Below are positions 45,844 through 55,181 of a stretch of DNA of 64,000 nt, piece after piece (the first letter of the stretch is position 1; every line of letters starts with the position of its first letter). The stretch is taken from the NCBI RefSeq assembly GCF_018324685.1, contig NZ_AP023354.1, positions 6,530,426 to 6,594,425 of the forward strand, given 5' to 3'. The notes under the pieces are model-generated. The model was not told the origin of the DNA. It ran no database searches and saw only the letters and a program-made list of their open reading frames with translations. Source of the DNA: Actinocatenispora sera (lineage in GTDB: Bacteria > Actinomycetota > Actinomycetes > Mycobacteriales > Micromonosporaceae). The translations under genes and the position numbers were made by a program.

Positions 45844-46836
45844 GTGGCCCTTCCACTGAGCGAGGAATACCTGACGACGCGGACCGACACCGACGATCGA
45901 GCGAACTCGGCGGACCTGGTGCGTACCTACCTGAACGCGATCGGCCGGGTCCGGCTGCTGACCGCCGCCGACGAGGTCACCCTCGCCAAGCGGGTCGAGG
46001 CCGGCCTGTACGCGACCGAGATCCTGCACGGCCGGGCCACCGAGGGCCCGCTGGCCGCCGCGTACCAGGCGGATCCGGACTCGCTGCGCGACGAGCTGTC
46101 CCGGATCGTCACCGAGGGCGTCGCGGCGCGCAACCGGTTGCTGGAGGCGAACCTGCGCCTGGTCGTGTCGATCGCCAAGCGCTACACCAACCGCGGCATC
46201 GGCTTCCTCGACCTGATCCAGGAGGGCAACCTGGGGCTGGTCCGGGCGGTGGAGAAGTTCGACTTCGCCAAGGGCTACAAGTTCTCCACCTACGCGACGT
46301 GGTGGATCCGGCAGGCGGTGACCCGGGCGATGGCCGAGCAGTCCCGCACCATCCGGCTGCCCGTGCACATGGTCGAGCAGGTGAACAAGATGGTACGGGC
46401 CCGGCGCGAGCTGGCGCTCGCCCTCGGCCGGGAGCCGAGCCACCTGGAGATCGCCGAGGCCATGGGCGTAGCGCCGACCGACGTGCTGGAGCTGATCAGC
46501 TACGACCGCGACCCGGTCAGCCTGGACCAGGGCGTCGGCGAGGACGGCGAGAGCTCGCTCGGCGACTTCGTCCAGCCGCACCACGACAACGACGACACCG
46601 TCTCGTACGGGTTTCTCAAGCACGCGCTGGAAGGCGTCCTGTCCACCCTGACCGAACGGGAGCGGGCGGTCATCCGGCTGCGGTACGGGCTGGACGACGA
46701 CCGGCAGCGGACCCTGGACGAGGTCGGCCGCGAGTTCGGCCTCTCCCGGGAGCGCATCCGGCAGATCGAGAAGATGACGCTGCTCAAGCTGCGCCGCCCG
46801 GACAACGTCAGCGCCCTGCGCGACTACGTCCAGTGA
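45844..46836 (+). CDS. Group 2 (HrdB/SigB-like) RNA polymerase sigma factor
   Basis: 330 residues: region 1.2 (DLVRTYLNAIGRVRLLTAAD), region 2 (LRLVVSIAKRYTNRGIGFLD, LIQEGNLGLVRAVEKFDFAK, STYATWWIRQAVTRAMAEQS), region 3 and region 4 (LTERERAVIRLRYGLDDD, SRERIRQIEKMTLLKLRRP). Region 2.4/4.2 residues match housekeeping-type promoter recognition. It is too short for the principal sigma factor, which has an N-terminal extension, so it is a non-essential group 2 factor. The GTG at 45844 follows GGAGG nine bases upstream. The 520-base upstream gap has possible regulatory repeats. Confidence 0.93.
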   Translation: MALPLSEEYLTTRTDTDDRANSADLVRTYLNAIGRVRLLTAADEVTLAKRVEAGLYATEILHGRATEGPLAAAYQADPDSLRDELSRIVTEGVAARNRLLEANLRLVVSIAKRYTNRGIGFLDLIQEGNLGLVRAVEKFDFAKGYKFSTYATWWIRQAVTRAMAEQSRTIRLPVHMVEQVNKMVRARRELALALGREPSHLEIAEAMGVAPTDVLELISYDRDPVSLDQGVGEDGESSLGDFVQPHHDNDDTVSYGFLKHALEGVLSTLTERERAVIRLRYGLDDDRQRTLDEVGREFGLSRERIRQIEKMTLLKLRRPDNVSALRDYVQ

Positions 46837-46951
46837 GCGGGTTCGCCCCGGACCGGCCGCGGGGGAGCCGGAACCGGGACGAACCGGGTCGGTGCCGACC
46901 GGTCGGCGACCCATCGGATCGGGGGTGTGGGTCGGCCGCGGAAGGCGCTGG

Positions 46952-49024
46952 TCAGGGGCGGGTCGGGTGCAGGGTGCGGTTCAGGAACTCCAGCTCCATC
47001 CGGGGCAGGTTGGCGGCGACGTCCTCCTGGCCGGCCATGTGGGTGACGCCGGTGAGCGGCAGCACCGCGTGCGGCCGGCCGGCCGCGAGCAGCGCGCCGG
47101 ACAGCCGCAGCGTGTGCGCCACCACCACGTTGTCGTCGACCATCCCGTGCATCAGCAGCAGCGGCCGGGTCAGCGCGGTCGCGTCCGGGATCAGCGAGTT
47201 GCGCCGGTACACCTCGGGCGCCTCGGCCGGATGGCCCAGATACCGCTCCTGCCAGTGGGTGTCGTACAGCGTCGGGTCGGTGACCGGGGCGCCGGCGACC
47301 GCGGCGTGGAACACGTCCGGACGGCGCAGCACGGCGGCCGCGGCGAGGTAACCGCCGTACGACCAGCCGCGGATGCCGACCCGGGACAGGTCCAGCTCCG
47401 GGTGCAGCTCGGCCGCGGCGCGCAGCGCGTCGATCTGGTCGGTCAGCGCGTACGTCAGCGTGTCGCCGCGGATCGAGTGCTCCCACACCGGGCCACGACC
47501 CGGGGTGCCGCGGCCGTCGGTGACCAGCACCGCGTACCCCTGGTCGGCGAACCACTGGGACATCAGGTACATGTCGCGGGCGTGCAGCACCAGCTGCCCG
47601 TGCGGCCCGCCGTACGGGTCGAGCAACACCGGCAGCTTGTCGGTCGGCCCCGGCCGGTACCAGGAGGGCAGCAGCAGGGCGGAACGCAGCTCGCGCTCGC
47701 CCAGCTCGTACAGCCGGACCCGCGGGGTCAGCGTCGGGGTGGCGGCGTGCGACGCGATCGGGGTGACCGCGCCGTCGCGGTGCACGGTGGTCCGGGCACC
47801 GGAGTACTCCAGGGAGCGTGAGGTCAGCACGGTGGTACCGCCGGCGGCGACGCCCTGGTGCACCCCGGCACCCGCGGACAGCCGGACCGGGCCGGTGTCC
47901 GGCGACCAGCGCCACACGTGCACCTCGGTGGGCTCGGTACCGGCGGTGAACAGCACCGCGTCACCGTCCACCCCGGACACCGCGCGCAGTTGCAGGCCGG
48001 GCGGGGTCACCGCGGCGCCGTCCACCAGCAGCCGGCGGGTGTCGCCGTCGTCGGCCGACCAGACCAGCGCGCCGGACGCGGTGCGCGCCGGCAGCCCCGG
48101 TACCAGTTCCCACCAGTCGTCGTGGTGGTCGGCGTGCAGCAGTGAGGTGGCGCCGGTCTGCTCGTCGACCTCGAGCACGTGCACTTCGCGCTGGTCCCGG
48201 CTCTGTACCAGGATCGTCAGCGGGCCGGACCAGTCGACCTCGGCAAGGTACTCGAAGCCCTCCCGGTCCCAGACCACCTCGGTGCGCGCGCCGTCGTCCG
48301 GGTTGATCAGCCACAGCGTGACGATCGCGTTGTCGGTACCGGCGGCCGGATAGCGCACCGCGGCCGGCGGCCGGGCCGGGTCGGCCGGGTCGGTCAGGTA
48401 CCAGGTCGTCACGGGCGCCTGGTCGACCCGCGCCACCAGCAGCCGGGACGAGTCGGGCGACCACCAGTGGCCGCGGTAACGGTGGATCGACTCGGCGGCG
48501 ACGTGCTCGGCCAGCCCGTACGTCACGTCCGCCGTCTCGGGCTCGGCGAGCACCCGGTCGTCGGTACCGTCGGCGCCGATGACCCGCAGCGCGCCGGCGG
48601 AGACGTACGAGATGTGCGTGCCGGCCGGGTTGATCCGCGGGTCGATCACCGAACCGGTGGCGGGCAGCCGCACCGGGGTGCCGTTGGTCAGCAGCCACAG
48701 CTGACCGTCCAGGGTGAACACGGTGCGGTCCGCGGCGCGGTCGCTGGCGTAGGCGACGATGCCGGCGGCGCTCTCCCGGCTGCGTTCCCGTCGGGCCCGT
48801 TCGGTCGCGGACAGCTCCCCGCCGGTCAGCCCGGCCCCGTCGGCGAGCAGCGTCTCCGCGCCGGTCGCCACGTCCAGTCGCCACAGGGAGGTGGTCGCGT
48901 CGTGGCCGGAGGCGGCACGCAGGAACAGCACCCGGCCGCCGTCCGGCGAAACGGTCACGTCGCGCGGCAGGCCGTACCGGAATCGGCCGGTACGGGCCAG
49001 TTCCCGCAGGATGTCGTCACTCAT
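46952..49024 (-). CDS. S9 family peptidase (dipeptidyl peptidase IV-like)
   Basis: 690 residues. N-terminal beta-propeller (~1-430) with HRYRGHWWSPDSSRLLVARV typical of DPP-IV-type enzymes, then the alpha/beta-hydrolase domain from about 435 (PVLLDPYGGPHGQLVL). Catalytic Ser in RVGIRGWSYGGYLAAA, Asp in LLLMHGMVDDNV and His in PLTGVTHMAGQED. Of the two N-terminus-binding Glu residues of DPP-IV, only one is kept in AEHVAAESIHR (second position Ser). No signal peptide; cytoplasmic. Probably releases N-terminal dipeptides or small fragments. Confidence 0.9.
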   Translation of the reverse strand: MSDDILRELARTGRFRYGLPRDVTVSPDGGRVLFLRAASGHDATTSLWRLDVATGAETLLADGAGLTGGELSATERARRERSRESAAGIVAYASDRAADRTVFTLDGQLWLLTNGTPVRLPATGSVIDPRINPAGTHISYVSAGALRVIGADGTDDRVLAEPETADVTYGLAEHVAAESIHRYRGHWWSPDSSRLLVARVDQAPVTTWYLTDPADPARPPAAVRYPAAGTDNAIVTLWLINPDDGARTEVVWDREGFEYLAEVDWSGPLTILVQSRDQREVHVLEVDEQTGATSLLHADHHDDWWELVPGLPARTASGALVWSADDGDTRRLLVDGAAVTPPGLQLRAVSGVDGDAVLFTAGTEPTEVHVWRWSPDTGPVRLSAGAGVHQGVAAGGTTVLTSRSLEYSGARTTVHRDGAVTPIASHAATPTLTPRVRLYELGERELRSALLLPSWYRPGPTDKLPVLLDPYGGPHGQLVLHARDMYLMSQWFADQGYAVLVTDGRGTPGRGPVWEHSIRGDTLTYALTDQIDALRAAAELHPELDLSRVGIRGWSYGGYLAAAAVLRRPDVFHAAVAGAPVTDPTLYDTHWQERYLGHPAEAPEVYRRNSLIPDATALTRPLLLMHGMVDDNVVVAHTLRLSGALLAAGRPHAVLPLTGVTHMAGQEDVAANLPRMELEFLNRTLHPTRP

Positions 49025-49100
49025 CCCGGCCTCCGCAGGTGCCGGCGGGCAGCGTGCTGGATTGGATCATGTCCAGCACCATGCCACGGTCGGCGCGCGG

Positions 49101-50072
49101 TCAGCGCAGCAGGTCGCGAACGTAACGCAACTGTTCCGCACGCTGGAACGCCGCGCCGCCCTCGTGCTCGTTGTACGGCCAGACCCGGATGTCCTTGCTC
49201 GCCCCGGCGTAGTGGTTGTACGCGGCGAACACCGTCGACGGCGGGCAGATCGCGTCCATCAGCGCCACCGAGAACAGCGCCGGGGCGCTCGCCCGGGCGG
49301 CGAAGTTGATGCCGTCGAAGTAGGCCAGCGAGGCGAAGACCCGCTCGGTGGCGTCCCGGTGGGTCCGGCAGTACTGGGTGATCTCGTGGTACGGGTTCTT
49401 GTCGGTGATCTCGGTGGCGCGCCGGTAGTGGCAGAGGAACGGCACGTCCGGCATGGCCGCGTACAGCCCGTCGACGAGGCCGGCGACCGCGATGGTGATG
49501 CCGCCGCCCTGGCTGGCGCCGGCGACCATCACCCGGTCCGGGTCGACCCGGGGGTGCTCGCGCGCGACCTCGACCGCCCGCACCGCGTCGGTGAACACCC
49601 GGCGGTAGTAGTAGCTGTCCGGGTCGGTGATGCCGCGGGTCATGAAGCCCGGCGTGTTGGGCAGCCCGACCGGGTCGGGGTCGGCGGTGGCTCCGGCGGT
49701 CGACCCGTTCGAGCCCTGGCCGCGGGTGTCCATGATCAGGTGCGCGTACCCGGCGGACGACCAGTCCAGCCGCTCGTGCGCGAGGCCGCGCCCGCCGTTG
49801 TAGCCGATGTACTCGACCACGCACGGCAGCGGGCCCTCGACCCCGGTCGGCAGCACGAACCAGCCGCGGACCGGCTGCCCGTCGAAGCCGGAGAACGTCA
49901 GGTCGAACACCTCGACGGTGGCCAGCGCCGCGTCGTACCGGGTGAACGTGGGCGGGCTCGCCTTCGCCCTGGCCTGCTTGAGCGTGCCCGCCCAGAACTC
50001 GTCGAAGTCGGCGGGTTCGGTGCGCTCCGGGCGGTAGTCCCGGAGCCGTTCCAGTGGCCAGTCCACCAGCAT
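49101..50072 (-). CDS. Acetyl xylan esterase/cephalosporin C deacetylase family (CE7)
   Basis: 323 residues, usual CE7 length (~320). Motifs in order: YIGYNGGRGLAHERLDW (oxyanion region), LIMDTRGQGSNGSTAG, the nucleophile VMVAGASQGGGITIAVAGL, Asp in ALMDAICPPSTVFAAYNHYA and His in YNEHEGG. It removes acetyl groups from xylo-oligosaccharides or similar esters. No signal peptide, so it would act on imported oligosaccharides. ATG at 50072 has AAAGG upstream. It lies 76 bases downstream of the peptidase gene in the opposite order on the same strand, with no operon evidence. Confidence 0.92.
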   Translation of the reverse strand: MLVDWPLERLRDYRPERTEPADFDEFWAGTLKQARAKASPPTFTRYDAALATVEVFDLTFSGFDGQPVRGWFVLPTGVEGPLPCVVEYIGYNGGRGLAHERLDWSSAGYAHLIMDTRGQGSNGSTAGATADPDPVGLPNTPGFMTRGITDPDSYYYRRVFTDAVRAVEVAREHPRVDPDRVMVAGASQGGGITIAVAGLVDGLYAAMPDVPFLCHYRRATEITDKNPYHEITQYCRTHRDATERVFASLAYFDGINFAARASAPALFSVALMDAICPPSTVFAAYNHYAGASKDIRVWPYNEHEGGAAFQRAEQLRYVRDLLR

Positions 50073-50427
50073 GTCGTTCTGCCTTTCGTCGTACCGCCCC
50101 GACTCGGGGCACCGTGCTCCGGCGACCGGGCGACGGCGCTGGGCCCGGCCGCGATCGCAGCACAGCTTGTCAGACACCGTTGCGGTCGTGCCAGTGCCGG
50201 AGCGGGGGTGCGGCACGCAAGCCGTCTCGCCGTGTGCAACGTCACGCAAAGGTGAAATAACCGGAAGATCCGGCTCGACCTTCAGTTGACGTCTAGCGTC
50301 AGGGACGCGGGGTGACGGCGGGATCGCATGGCGTACCGCAGACCTCGCGCCGGCCCGCCGGCGTCTCGGCGGGACCGTACGACCGCGTGCCGGCACCCGG
50401 TGCCGGCGGCCCCCGGGGGAGGACCTT
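50073..50427. other. Divergent gap between CE7 esterase and C39-like peptidase
   Basis: No gene in 355 bases. An AT-richer stretch near 50250-50300 contains CCGGA-AGA-TCCGG and TGACG-TCTAG-CGTCA, short inverted repeats that may be operators, and a TTGACG hexamer at 50285-50290 with no matching -10 box at the right distance. Promoters for both flanking genes must lie here but were not identified. Confidence 0.35.
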
Positions 50428-51285
50428 GTGGCAGCTCGTACCCGACTTCTGCTGTCGGTGATGTCCGGCGCCGGCCTGGTCGCGGCGCTGGCCGCGGCAC
50501 CGGCCGCGGCCGCGCCGATCGGCGTGGCGCCGGAACAGCCGACCCACTCGGCCGCCGCATACAAGGCGGCGCACGACAACGACCCGCACGTACCGCTGAG
50601 CGCGGCGGCGCGGTCCGGCCTGCAGCGCCGGACCGAGGCGGCGCAGCGCACCATGGCCCGGGTCCGGGCCGAGGCGGCGCGGCCCGGCGCGACGGCGGCC
50701 AGTACGGCCAAGTCGTTGAAGGGCACGCAGCAGGCCCAGCAGACCTACTACTGGTGCGGACCGGCCGCGGTGTCCGGCGCGCTGAAGGTGCGCGGGGTGT
50801 CGCTGAGCCAGAGCAGCACCGCGAAGCTGCTGCGTACCACGGTCGACGGCACCGACTGGTCCGGACGCAACGCCGCGGTACCGAAGGCGTACCAGACCGG
50901 CTATCCGGTCGCCGACGTGCTCACCTACAAGCTGCACGGGCAGGGCGCCACCTACTACCCGGTGGGGCTGTCGTACGACCCGACCAGCAAGGAGAAGTCG
51001 ACCTACCAGACCCGGCTGGTCGCCGACATCAACAACGGCTGGGATCTGATCGGCGACGCCTGGGAGGTACCCGGCGGGCCGCACCTGGTCGGCCACCCCG
51101 GCAACCAGGAGGTCTTCCACTACTACACGATGCGGGGCTACTCCGGTTCGGGTAAGTACACCCGCTACCAGGACTCGGTGCACGGCGCCGGGAGCATCTC
51201 CTGGTCGTCCGGCGTACCGGCGTACTCGACCATGTCGTCGGCCACCATCACGACGATCAACGGTGGCCGTGGCTACGTCTGGTAA
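50428..51285 (+). CDS. Secreted C39-like papain-fold peptidase
   Basis: 285 residues. Signal peptide to about residue 30 (ending AAAAP), a helical stalk, then a C39-like domain: QQTYYWCGPAAVSGALKVRG carries the Cys nucleophile and NQEVFHYYTMRGYSGSGKYT the His. DINNGWDLIGDAWEVPGGP lies between. Members of this group are extracellular cysteine peptidases or inactive relatives; the target is unknown. GTG at 50428 starts the basic n-region. The stop lies inside the start of the next gene (23-base overlap). Confidence 0.8.
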   Translation: MAARTRLLLSVMSGAGLVAALAAAPAAAAPIGVAPEQPTHSAAAYKAAHDNDPHVPLSAAARSGLQRRTEAAQRTMARVRAEAARPGATAASTAKSLKGTQQAQQTYYWCGPAAVSGALKVRGVSLSQSSTAKLLRTTVDGTDWSGRNAAVPKAYQTGYPVADVLTYKLHGQGATYYPVGLSYDPTSKEKSTYQTRLVADINNGWDLIGDAWEVPGGPHLVGHPGNQEVFHYYTMRGYSGSGKYTRYQDSVHGAGSISWSSGVPAYSTMSSATITTINGGRGYVW

Positions 51286-52495
51286 CGCCTCGGCAGGCCA
51301 TCGCGCACCGACCCGTCGGCGCTGGCTGCTGGCGGGGGCGGCGCTGCTGCTGCTCGCCGGCTGCGACACCGCGGCCGACCCGGCACCGCACGACGGTGCC
51401 GGGTCGGCCGCCTCGCGCACCCCGAGCGCGAGCCCCGCTCCCCCGGCCGGTACCGCGGTACCCGACGCGGCACCCGCGGCCAACTTCTGCGCGGTACCGC
51501 AGCCGGCGAGCTGGCGGCGGGCGCTACGCAGCGACCGGCTGACCCAGCGGGCCGGCGAGATCCTGGTGGTCCATGCGGTCGGCGCGGACGGTGGGACCGC
51601 GGTACTCGACGACCGGACCGGCGACGAGCGCACCGTGGTGTTCCGGCGCGATGGCCACAGCACCCGCGTGCTACGGCTCGCGCACCCGGACACCGACCAG
51701 CTCTACGGCGCCGCGTTCGATGGCCGGTACCTGGTCTTCTCGGTCAGCCACAACCCGAACGACCTGTCCGCCTGGACCCTGTACGGCTGGGACTCCGTCG
51801 CCGGGGGCAGGCCGCGGCGACTGGCCGGCAACGCGGTCGACGCCGCCGGCAACCCGGTGCCGAGCCCGCTGCTGTATCCGGTGGTCGCGGGCGGGGTGGC
51901 GGCCTGGACGGCCGGGCGCCCCGATGGCAGCACCGCGCTGCACCGGTACACGTTCGCCACCGGTGCCGACGAGGTGGTGCGGGCCGGGCATCCGGGCGCA
52001 CCGTTCCTGTTCGAGGGCGACCTGGTGTGGCCGGAGTCGCCGCGACCGGACGCGCTGACCCGGCTGCACGCGGTACGGCTGGCCGACGGCGCACCGGCGC
52101 GGCTGCCGGCCACGCTCGCGGCGGTACGCGGACCGGCGTTCATCGTCGGTACCGGCAGCGGCGTGGCCGCGTGGGTGAGCGCCGACGTGCGCACCCTGTA
52201 CGTGTGGCGGCCCGGCTGGCGCGCCCCGGTGCGGGTGCGGCACGTGTCGACCGGCCGCAACGTGCAGTGGGTCCGCGCCGCGGGACCGCTGGTGACGTGG
52301 GACGACGGTACCGCCCAGTTCGCCGCGGACCTGCGCACCGGCGCGTTCACCAAGCTGACCCCGCGGTACGGCTACACCGAGGCGAGCGGCGACGCGCTCG
52401 CGGTCGGGTACGCCCCCGCCGCGAAGGGCGAGGCGACCGCGGCACCGAGCCTGGTGCGGGTCAGCGAACTCGCTCCGTTACCCACCTGTCACTGA
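51263..52495 (+). CDS. Lipoprotein with beta-propeller-like domain
   Basis: 410 residues. Basic start, hydrophobic segment RRWLLAGAALLLLAGC ending in a lipobox, Ala/Pro/Ser linker, then a ~320-residue domain of repeated short strands (RTVVFRRDGHSTRVLRLAHP, AAFDGRYLVFSVSHNPNDLS, PFLFEGDLVWPESPRPDALT, GSGVAAWVSADVRTLYVWRP) that reads like a WD/TolB-type propeller. No enzyme motif. GTG at 51263 overlaps the end of the C39-like gene by 23 bases, suggesting translational coupling and a shared extracellular role. Confidence 0.72.
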   Translation: MAVATSGNASAGHRAPTRRRWLLAGAALLLLAGCDTAADPAPHDGAGSAASRTPSASPAPPAGTAVPDAAPAANFCAVPQPASWRRALRSDRLTQRAGEILVVHAVGADGGTAVLDDRTGDERTVVFRRDGHSTRVLRLAHPDTDQLYGAAFDGRYLVFSVSHNPNDLSAWTLYGWDSVAGGRPRRLAGNAVDAAGNPVPSPLLYPVVAGGVAAWTAGRPDGSTALHRYTFATGADEVVRAGHPGAPFLFEGDLVWPESPRPDALTRLHAVRLADGAPARLPATLAAVRGPAFIVGTGSGVAAWVSADVRTLYVWRPGWRAPVRVRHVSTGRNVQWVRAAGPLVTWDDGTAQFAADLRTGAFTKLTPRYGYTEASGDALAVGYAPAAKGEATAAPSLVRVSELAPLPTCH

Positions 52496-52740
52496 CGACT
52501 CGCCGACATCCCGTCTCCGCAGGTCCGCCCGGTTTCGCCGGGCGGATCCAGCATCGTCGACGTCGCACGGTCGACACCACGATGTCCGATATTCGACTAG
52601 GGTGTGCCGCATGGCTGCGCCCGGGCGAGCCGCGTGGTGGGCCATGACGTCACACCCTCGGGTGGGACGCGTTGCAGGCCCGGACGGTCCGGCAGGCCCT
52701 CCGTCGGGACCGCTCAGTCACACCGAGCCGGATGCGAGGC

Positions 52741-53892
52741 ATGTGCCCAGACCTGGAACTCACCGATCTCGAGTTGGCCCCGACCGCGACGGGCGGGGTA
52801 CCGGGCCGGGCCGTCGACGGCCTGCGCTGCGCGGTCGCCCCCGGACAGGTGGTCGCCGTGATCGGCGAGACCGGCTTCGGCGGTACCCGGCTGGCCCGCG
52901 CGGTCGTCGGCCTGGACGAACCGGCGGGCGGCCGGATCACCTTCGGTGAGCACCAGTGGTCGGCGGACGAGGCGCCGTGCGCGTTCGTACCGTCCGGCGG
53001 GGGGCTGATCCCGCAGCTGTCGCTGCGCCGCAACATGCTGTTCGGCGCCCGGCTGCGGGAGGAGATCCGGGCCCGGGAGGAGTCCACCGCCGGCTGGCTG
53101 GAACGCCGCCGGATCCGCTGGCGGCGGTACGGCCAGGACTCGGACCAGGTCGACCGGATGCTCACCGCCTTCCAGCTGTCCTCGGTCGAGCGGTACGTGC
53201 CCGACCGGGTCAGCGCCGCGCAGCGGATGCTCACCGCGCTGGGACGCGCGCTGCTGCACGGCCGGCCGGTACTGGTGGTCGACGCCACCGGCGGCCAGGA
53301 ACCCGACGACGCGTACGTCCAGCTGCTCGACCAGGCCCGCACGCAGCGGCCGGACCTCGCCGTGCTGCTGTGCACCGATCGCCCCGGGCTGCTGCGCGCC
53401 CGCACCGATCCGTACGCGATCGACTGGGTGGTGGTGGTCGGTTACCAGGGGGCCGTGGTCGCGCAGGGGCCGCCGGCGGCGGTGGCGCGGCCGGGCTCGG
53501 TCGACGCCGCTGCGGTGCTCTACGGCGACCCGATGCTGATCGTGCCGGTCGACGACTGGCCGGCCGAGTGGGGCGCACCCGCACCGGCCCCGACGCCGGG
53601 AGCCGACTGGATGGTGGTCGGTGCACCGGCCGCGTCCACCACCGGTACCGCCCGCCGGGCGCGCGGCAGCCAGCTCGTCGTCGAGGTGCTCGGGCCGCAC
53701 GAACGGCCGCGGTTCCAGCGGGTTCGCGCCGTTCGCTGCGGCCGCCGCGACTGGCTGCTGCGGCTGCCCCAGCCGGTACCGGTCGGCCACCGGGTCCGGG
53801 TCACCGCCACGCCGGGCCGGGCGGTCCGGGTACCGCTGAACGCCGCCGCGCCGTCCGCCCCGGTGCCGCCGGACGCGGGGGTGCCGTCATGA
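52741..53892 (+). CDS. ABC ATPase-like protein with all nucleotide motifs degenerate
   Basis: 383 residues, MalK-like layout (ATPase domain, then TOBE-like beta domain from about 290). The fold is recognisable, but each functional motif is altered: Walker A is GETGFGGT with Gly48 in place of Lys; the Q-loop reads FVPSGGGLIPQ with Ser85 for Gln; the signature is VSAAQ (157-161) instead of LSGGQ; Walker B is LVVDATGG with Ala182 for the catalytic Glu; the H-loop reads LLCTDR with Thr for His. It is very unlikely to hydrolyse ATP. Start ATG 52741 (GCGAGG upstream) or 52732. Its stop overlaps the next start (ATGA). Probably a structural or sensory subunit. Confidence 0.85.
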   Translation: MCPDLELTDLELAPTATGGVPGRAVDGLRCAVAPGQVVAVIGETGFGGTRLARAVVGLDEPAGGRITFGEHQWSADEAPCAFVPSGGGLIPQLSLRRNMLFGARLREEIRAREESTAGWLERRRIRWRRYGQDSDQVDRMLTAFQLSSVERYVPDRVSAAQRMLTALGRALLHGRPVLVVDATGGQEPDDAYVQLLDQARTQRPDLAVLLCTDRPGLLRARTDPYAIDWVVVVGYQGAVVAQGPPAAVARPGSVDAAAVLYGDPMLIVPVDDWPAEWGAPAPAPTPGADWMVVGAPAASTTGTARRARGSQLVVEVLGPHERPRFQRVRAVRCGRRDWLLRLPQPVPVGHRVRVTATPGRAVRVPLNAAAPSAPVPPDAGVPS

Positions 53893-55181
53893 GGCGCCGC
53901 ACCCTGCTCGCCGCCGGCGCGGCCGCCGCCACGGTGCCGCTGACCGGCTGCACCAGCGCCGGCCACGGGCTCGAGGTGGTGTGCGCCTGGGGTGGCCCGG
54001 AACTCGCCGCGTTCCGGAAGGTCCTCGCCGGTTTCACGGCCCGGACCGGGCACTCGGTCCGGATCGTCGTCGCCAACGGCAACGGTGTCGACGCGATGCT
54101 GTCGGCCCGGTTGGCCGCCGGCAACCGGCCGGACGTCGCGGTGTTCTCCGAGCCGTCGCTGATCACCCGGTACGCGAAAGACGGGCACCTCGTCGTGCTG
54201 CCGGACGCCTACGTCGCCGGCCTGCCGGACTACTGGTCCTCCCTCGCCGGCGTCGACGGCACCCTGTACGGCTGCTGGCTGAAGATCGCACACAAGTCGC
54301 TGTTCTGGTACCGGCAGAGCGAGCTGTTCCCGTCGGCCGACGGGAACCCGCTGCTGGCGCGAACGCCGAGCACCTGGACCGAGCTCGTCGACCTCGTCCA
54401 CCACTGGCCGGTGCCCGGTCAGGCGCCGCTGGCGATCGGCGCGGCCGATGGCTGGGTACTCACCGACTGGTTCGAGAACGTGCTGGCCTCGCTCAACAGC
54501 AACGACCAGACCGGCAACGCGTACGACGCGCTGGTCTCGCCGCACGCGACGTGGGACGTCGAGCTGGTCCGAGACGCGCTGCGCAACCTCGGCGACCTGT
54601 GGGCGCTGCCCCACGCGCTCCCCTACGGCGGGGCCCGAGCGCTGCTCACCCCGTTCGACGCGTCGGTGGCACAGGTGTTCGGCGAACACCGGGCCGGGCT
54701 GCTGTTCGAGGGCGACTTCGTCGCGCCGATCGTGAAAGGTCTGCACCCCGACGACGAGCCGTCGTACTTCCCGTTCCCCCCGGTACAGGACCGCCGGCGA
54801 CCGCAGATAGTGGGCGGTGACCTGGCCGTGCTGTTGCGACGCAGCGGGCCCGGGCTGCGCCTGATGAAGTACCTCACCACCAGGGCGGCGGCAACGCCGT
54901 GGGTGAAGGCCGGCTTCCTGGTCGCACCGTACCTGGACAACCTGACGATCGAGTACCCGCGACGGCTGCGCCGGCTCGCGCGCGAGATCAACGACCCGCG
55001 CGCCGAGATCCGGTTCGACCTGTCCGATCAGCTGACCGGCACGCTGATCGGGGACGACGGGAAGGGCAGCTGGCTGATCCTGTCCGACTTCTTCCGCGCG
55101 GTCACCGGCGGCCGGCCGATCGAACGAGCCGTGGACGAGGCGGTACGCGAGTTCGACCGGGCCACGAGGATGCTCCGATGA
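53889..55181 (+). CDS. ABC-type extracellular solute-binding lipoprotein
   Basis: 430 residues. Twin-Arg-like start (MRRRTLLAAG) and lipobox PLTGC (Cys21), then a type 1 sugar-type solute-binding fold: LEVVCAWGGPELAAFRKVLA, GFTARTGHSVRIVVANGNGV, RPDVAVFSEPSLITRYAKDG, GLLFEGDFVAPIV and the terminal VTGGRPIERAVDEAVREFDR. Predicted to bind a carbohydrate or similar solute at the outer membrane face. ATG overlaps the preceding stop and its own stop overlaps the permease start (ATGA both times), so the genes are translationally coupled. Confidence 0.9.
   Translation: MRRRTLLAAGAAAATVPLTGCTSAGHGLEVVCAWGGPELAAFRKVLAGFTARTGHSVRIVVANGNGVDAMLSARLAAGNRPDVAVFSEPSLITRYAKDGHLVVLPDAYVAGLPDYWSSLAGVDGTLYGCWLKIAHKSLFWYRQSELFPSADGNPLLARTPSTWTELVDLVHHWPVPGQAPLAIGAADGWVLTDWFENVLASLNSNDQTGNAYDALVSPHATWDVELVRDALRNLGDLWALPHALPYGGARALLTPFDASVAQVFGEHRAGLLFEGDFVAPIVKGLHPDDEPSYFPFPPVQDRRRPQIVGGDLAVLLRRSGPGLRLMKYLTTRAAATPWVKAGFLVAPYLDNLTIEYPRRLRRLAREINDPRAEIRFDLSDQLTGTLIGDDGKGSWLILSDFFRAVTGGRPIERAVDEAVREFDRATRMLR

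Noticed and set aside
52741-53892. Ordinary MalK-type ATPase
   Set aside because: None of the five catalytic motifs is intact, so annotation as an active transporter ATPase would mislead.
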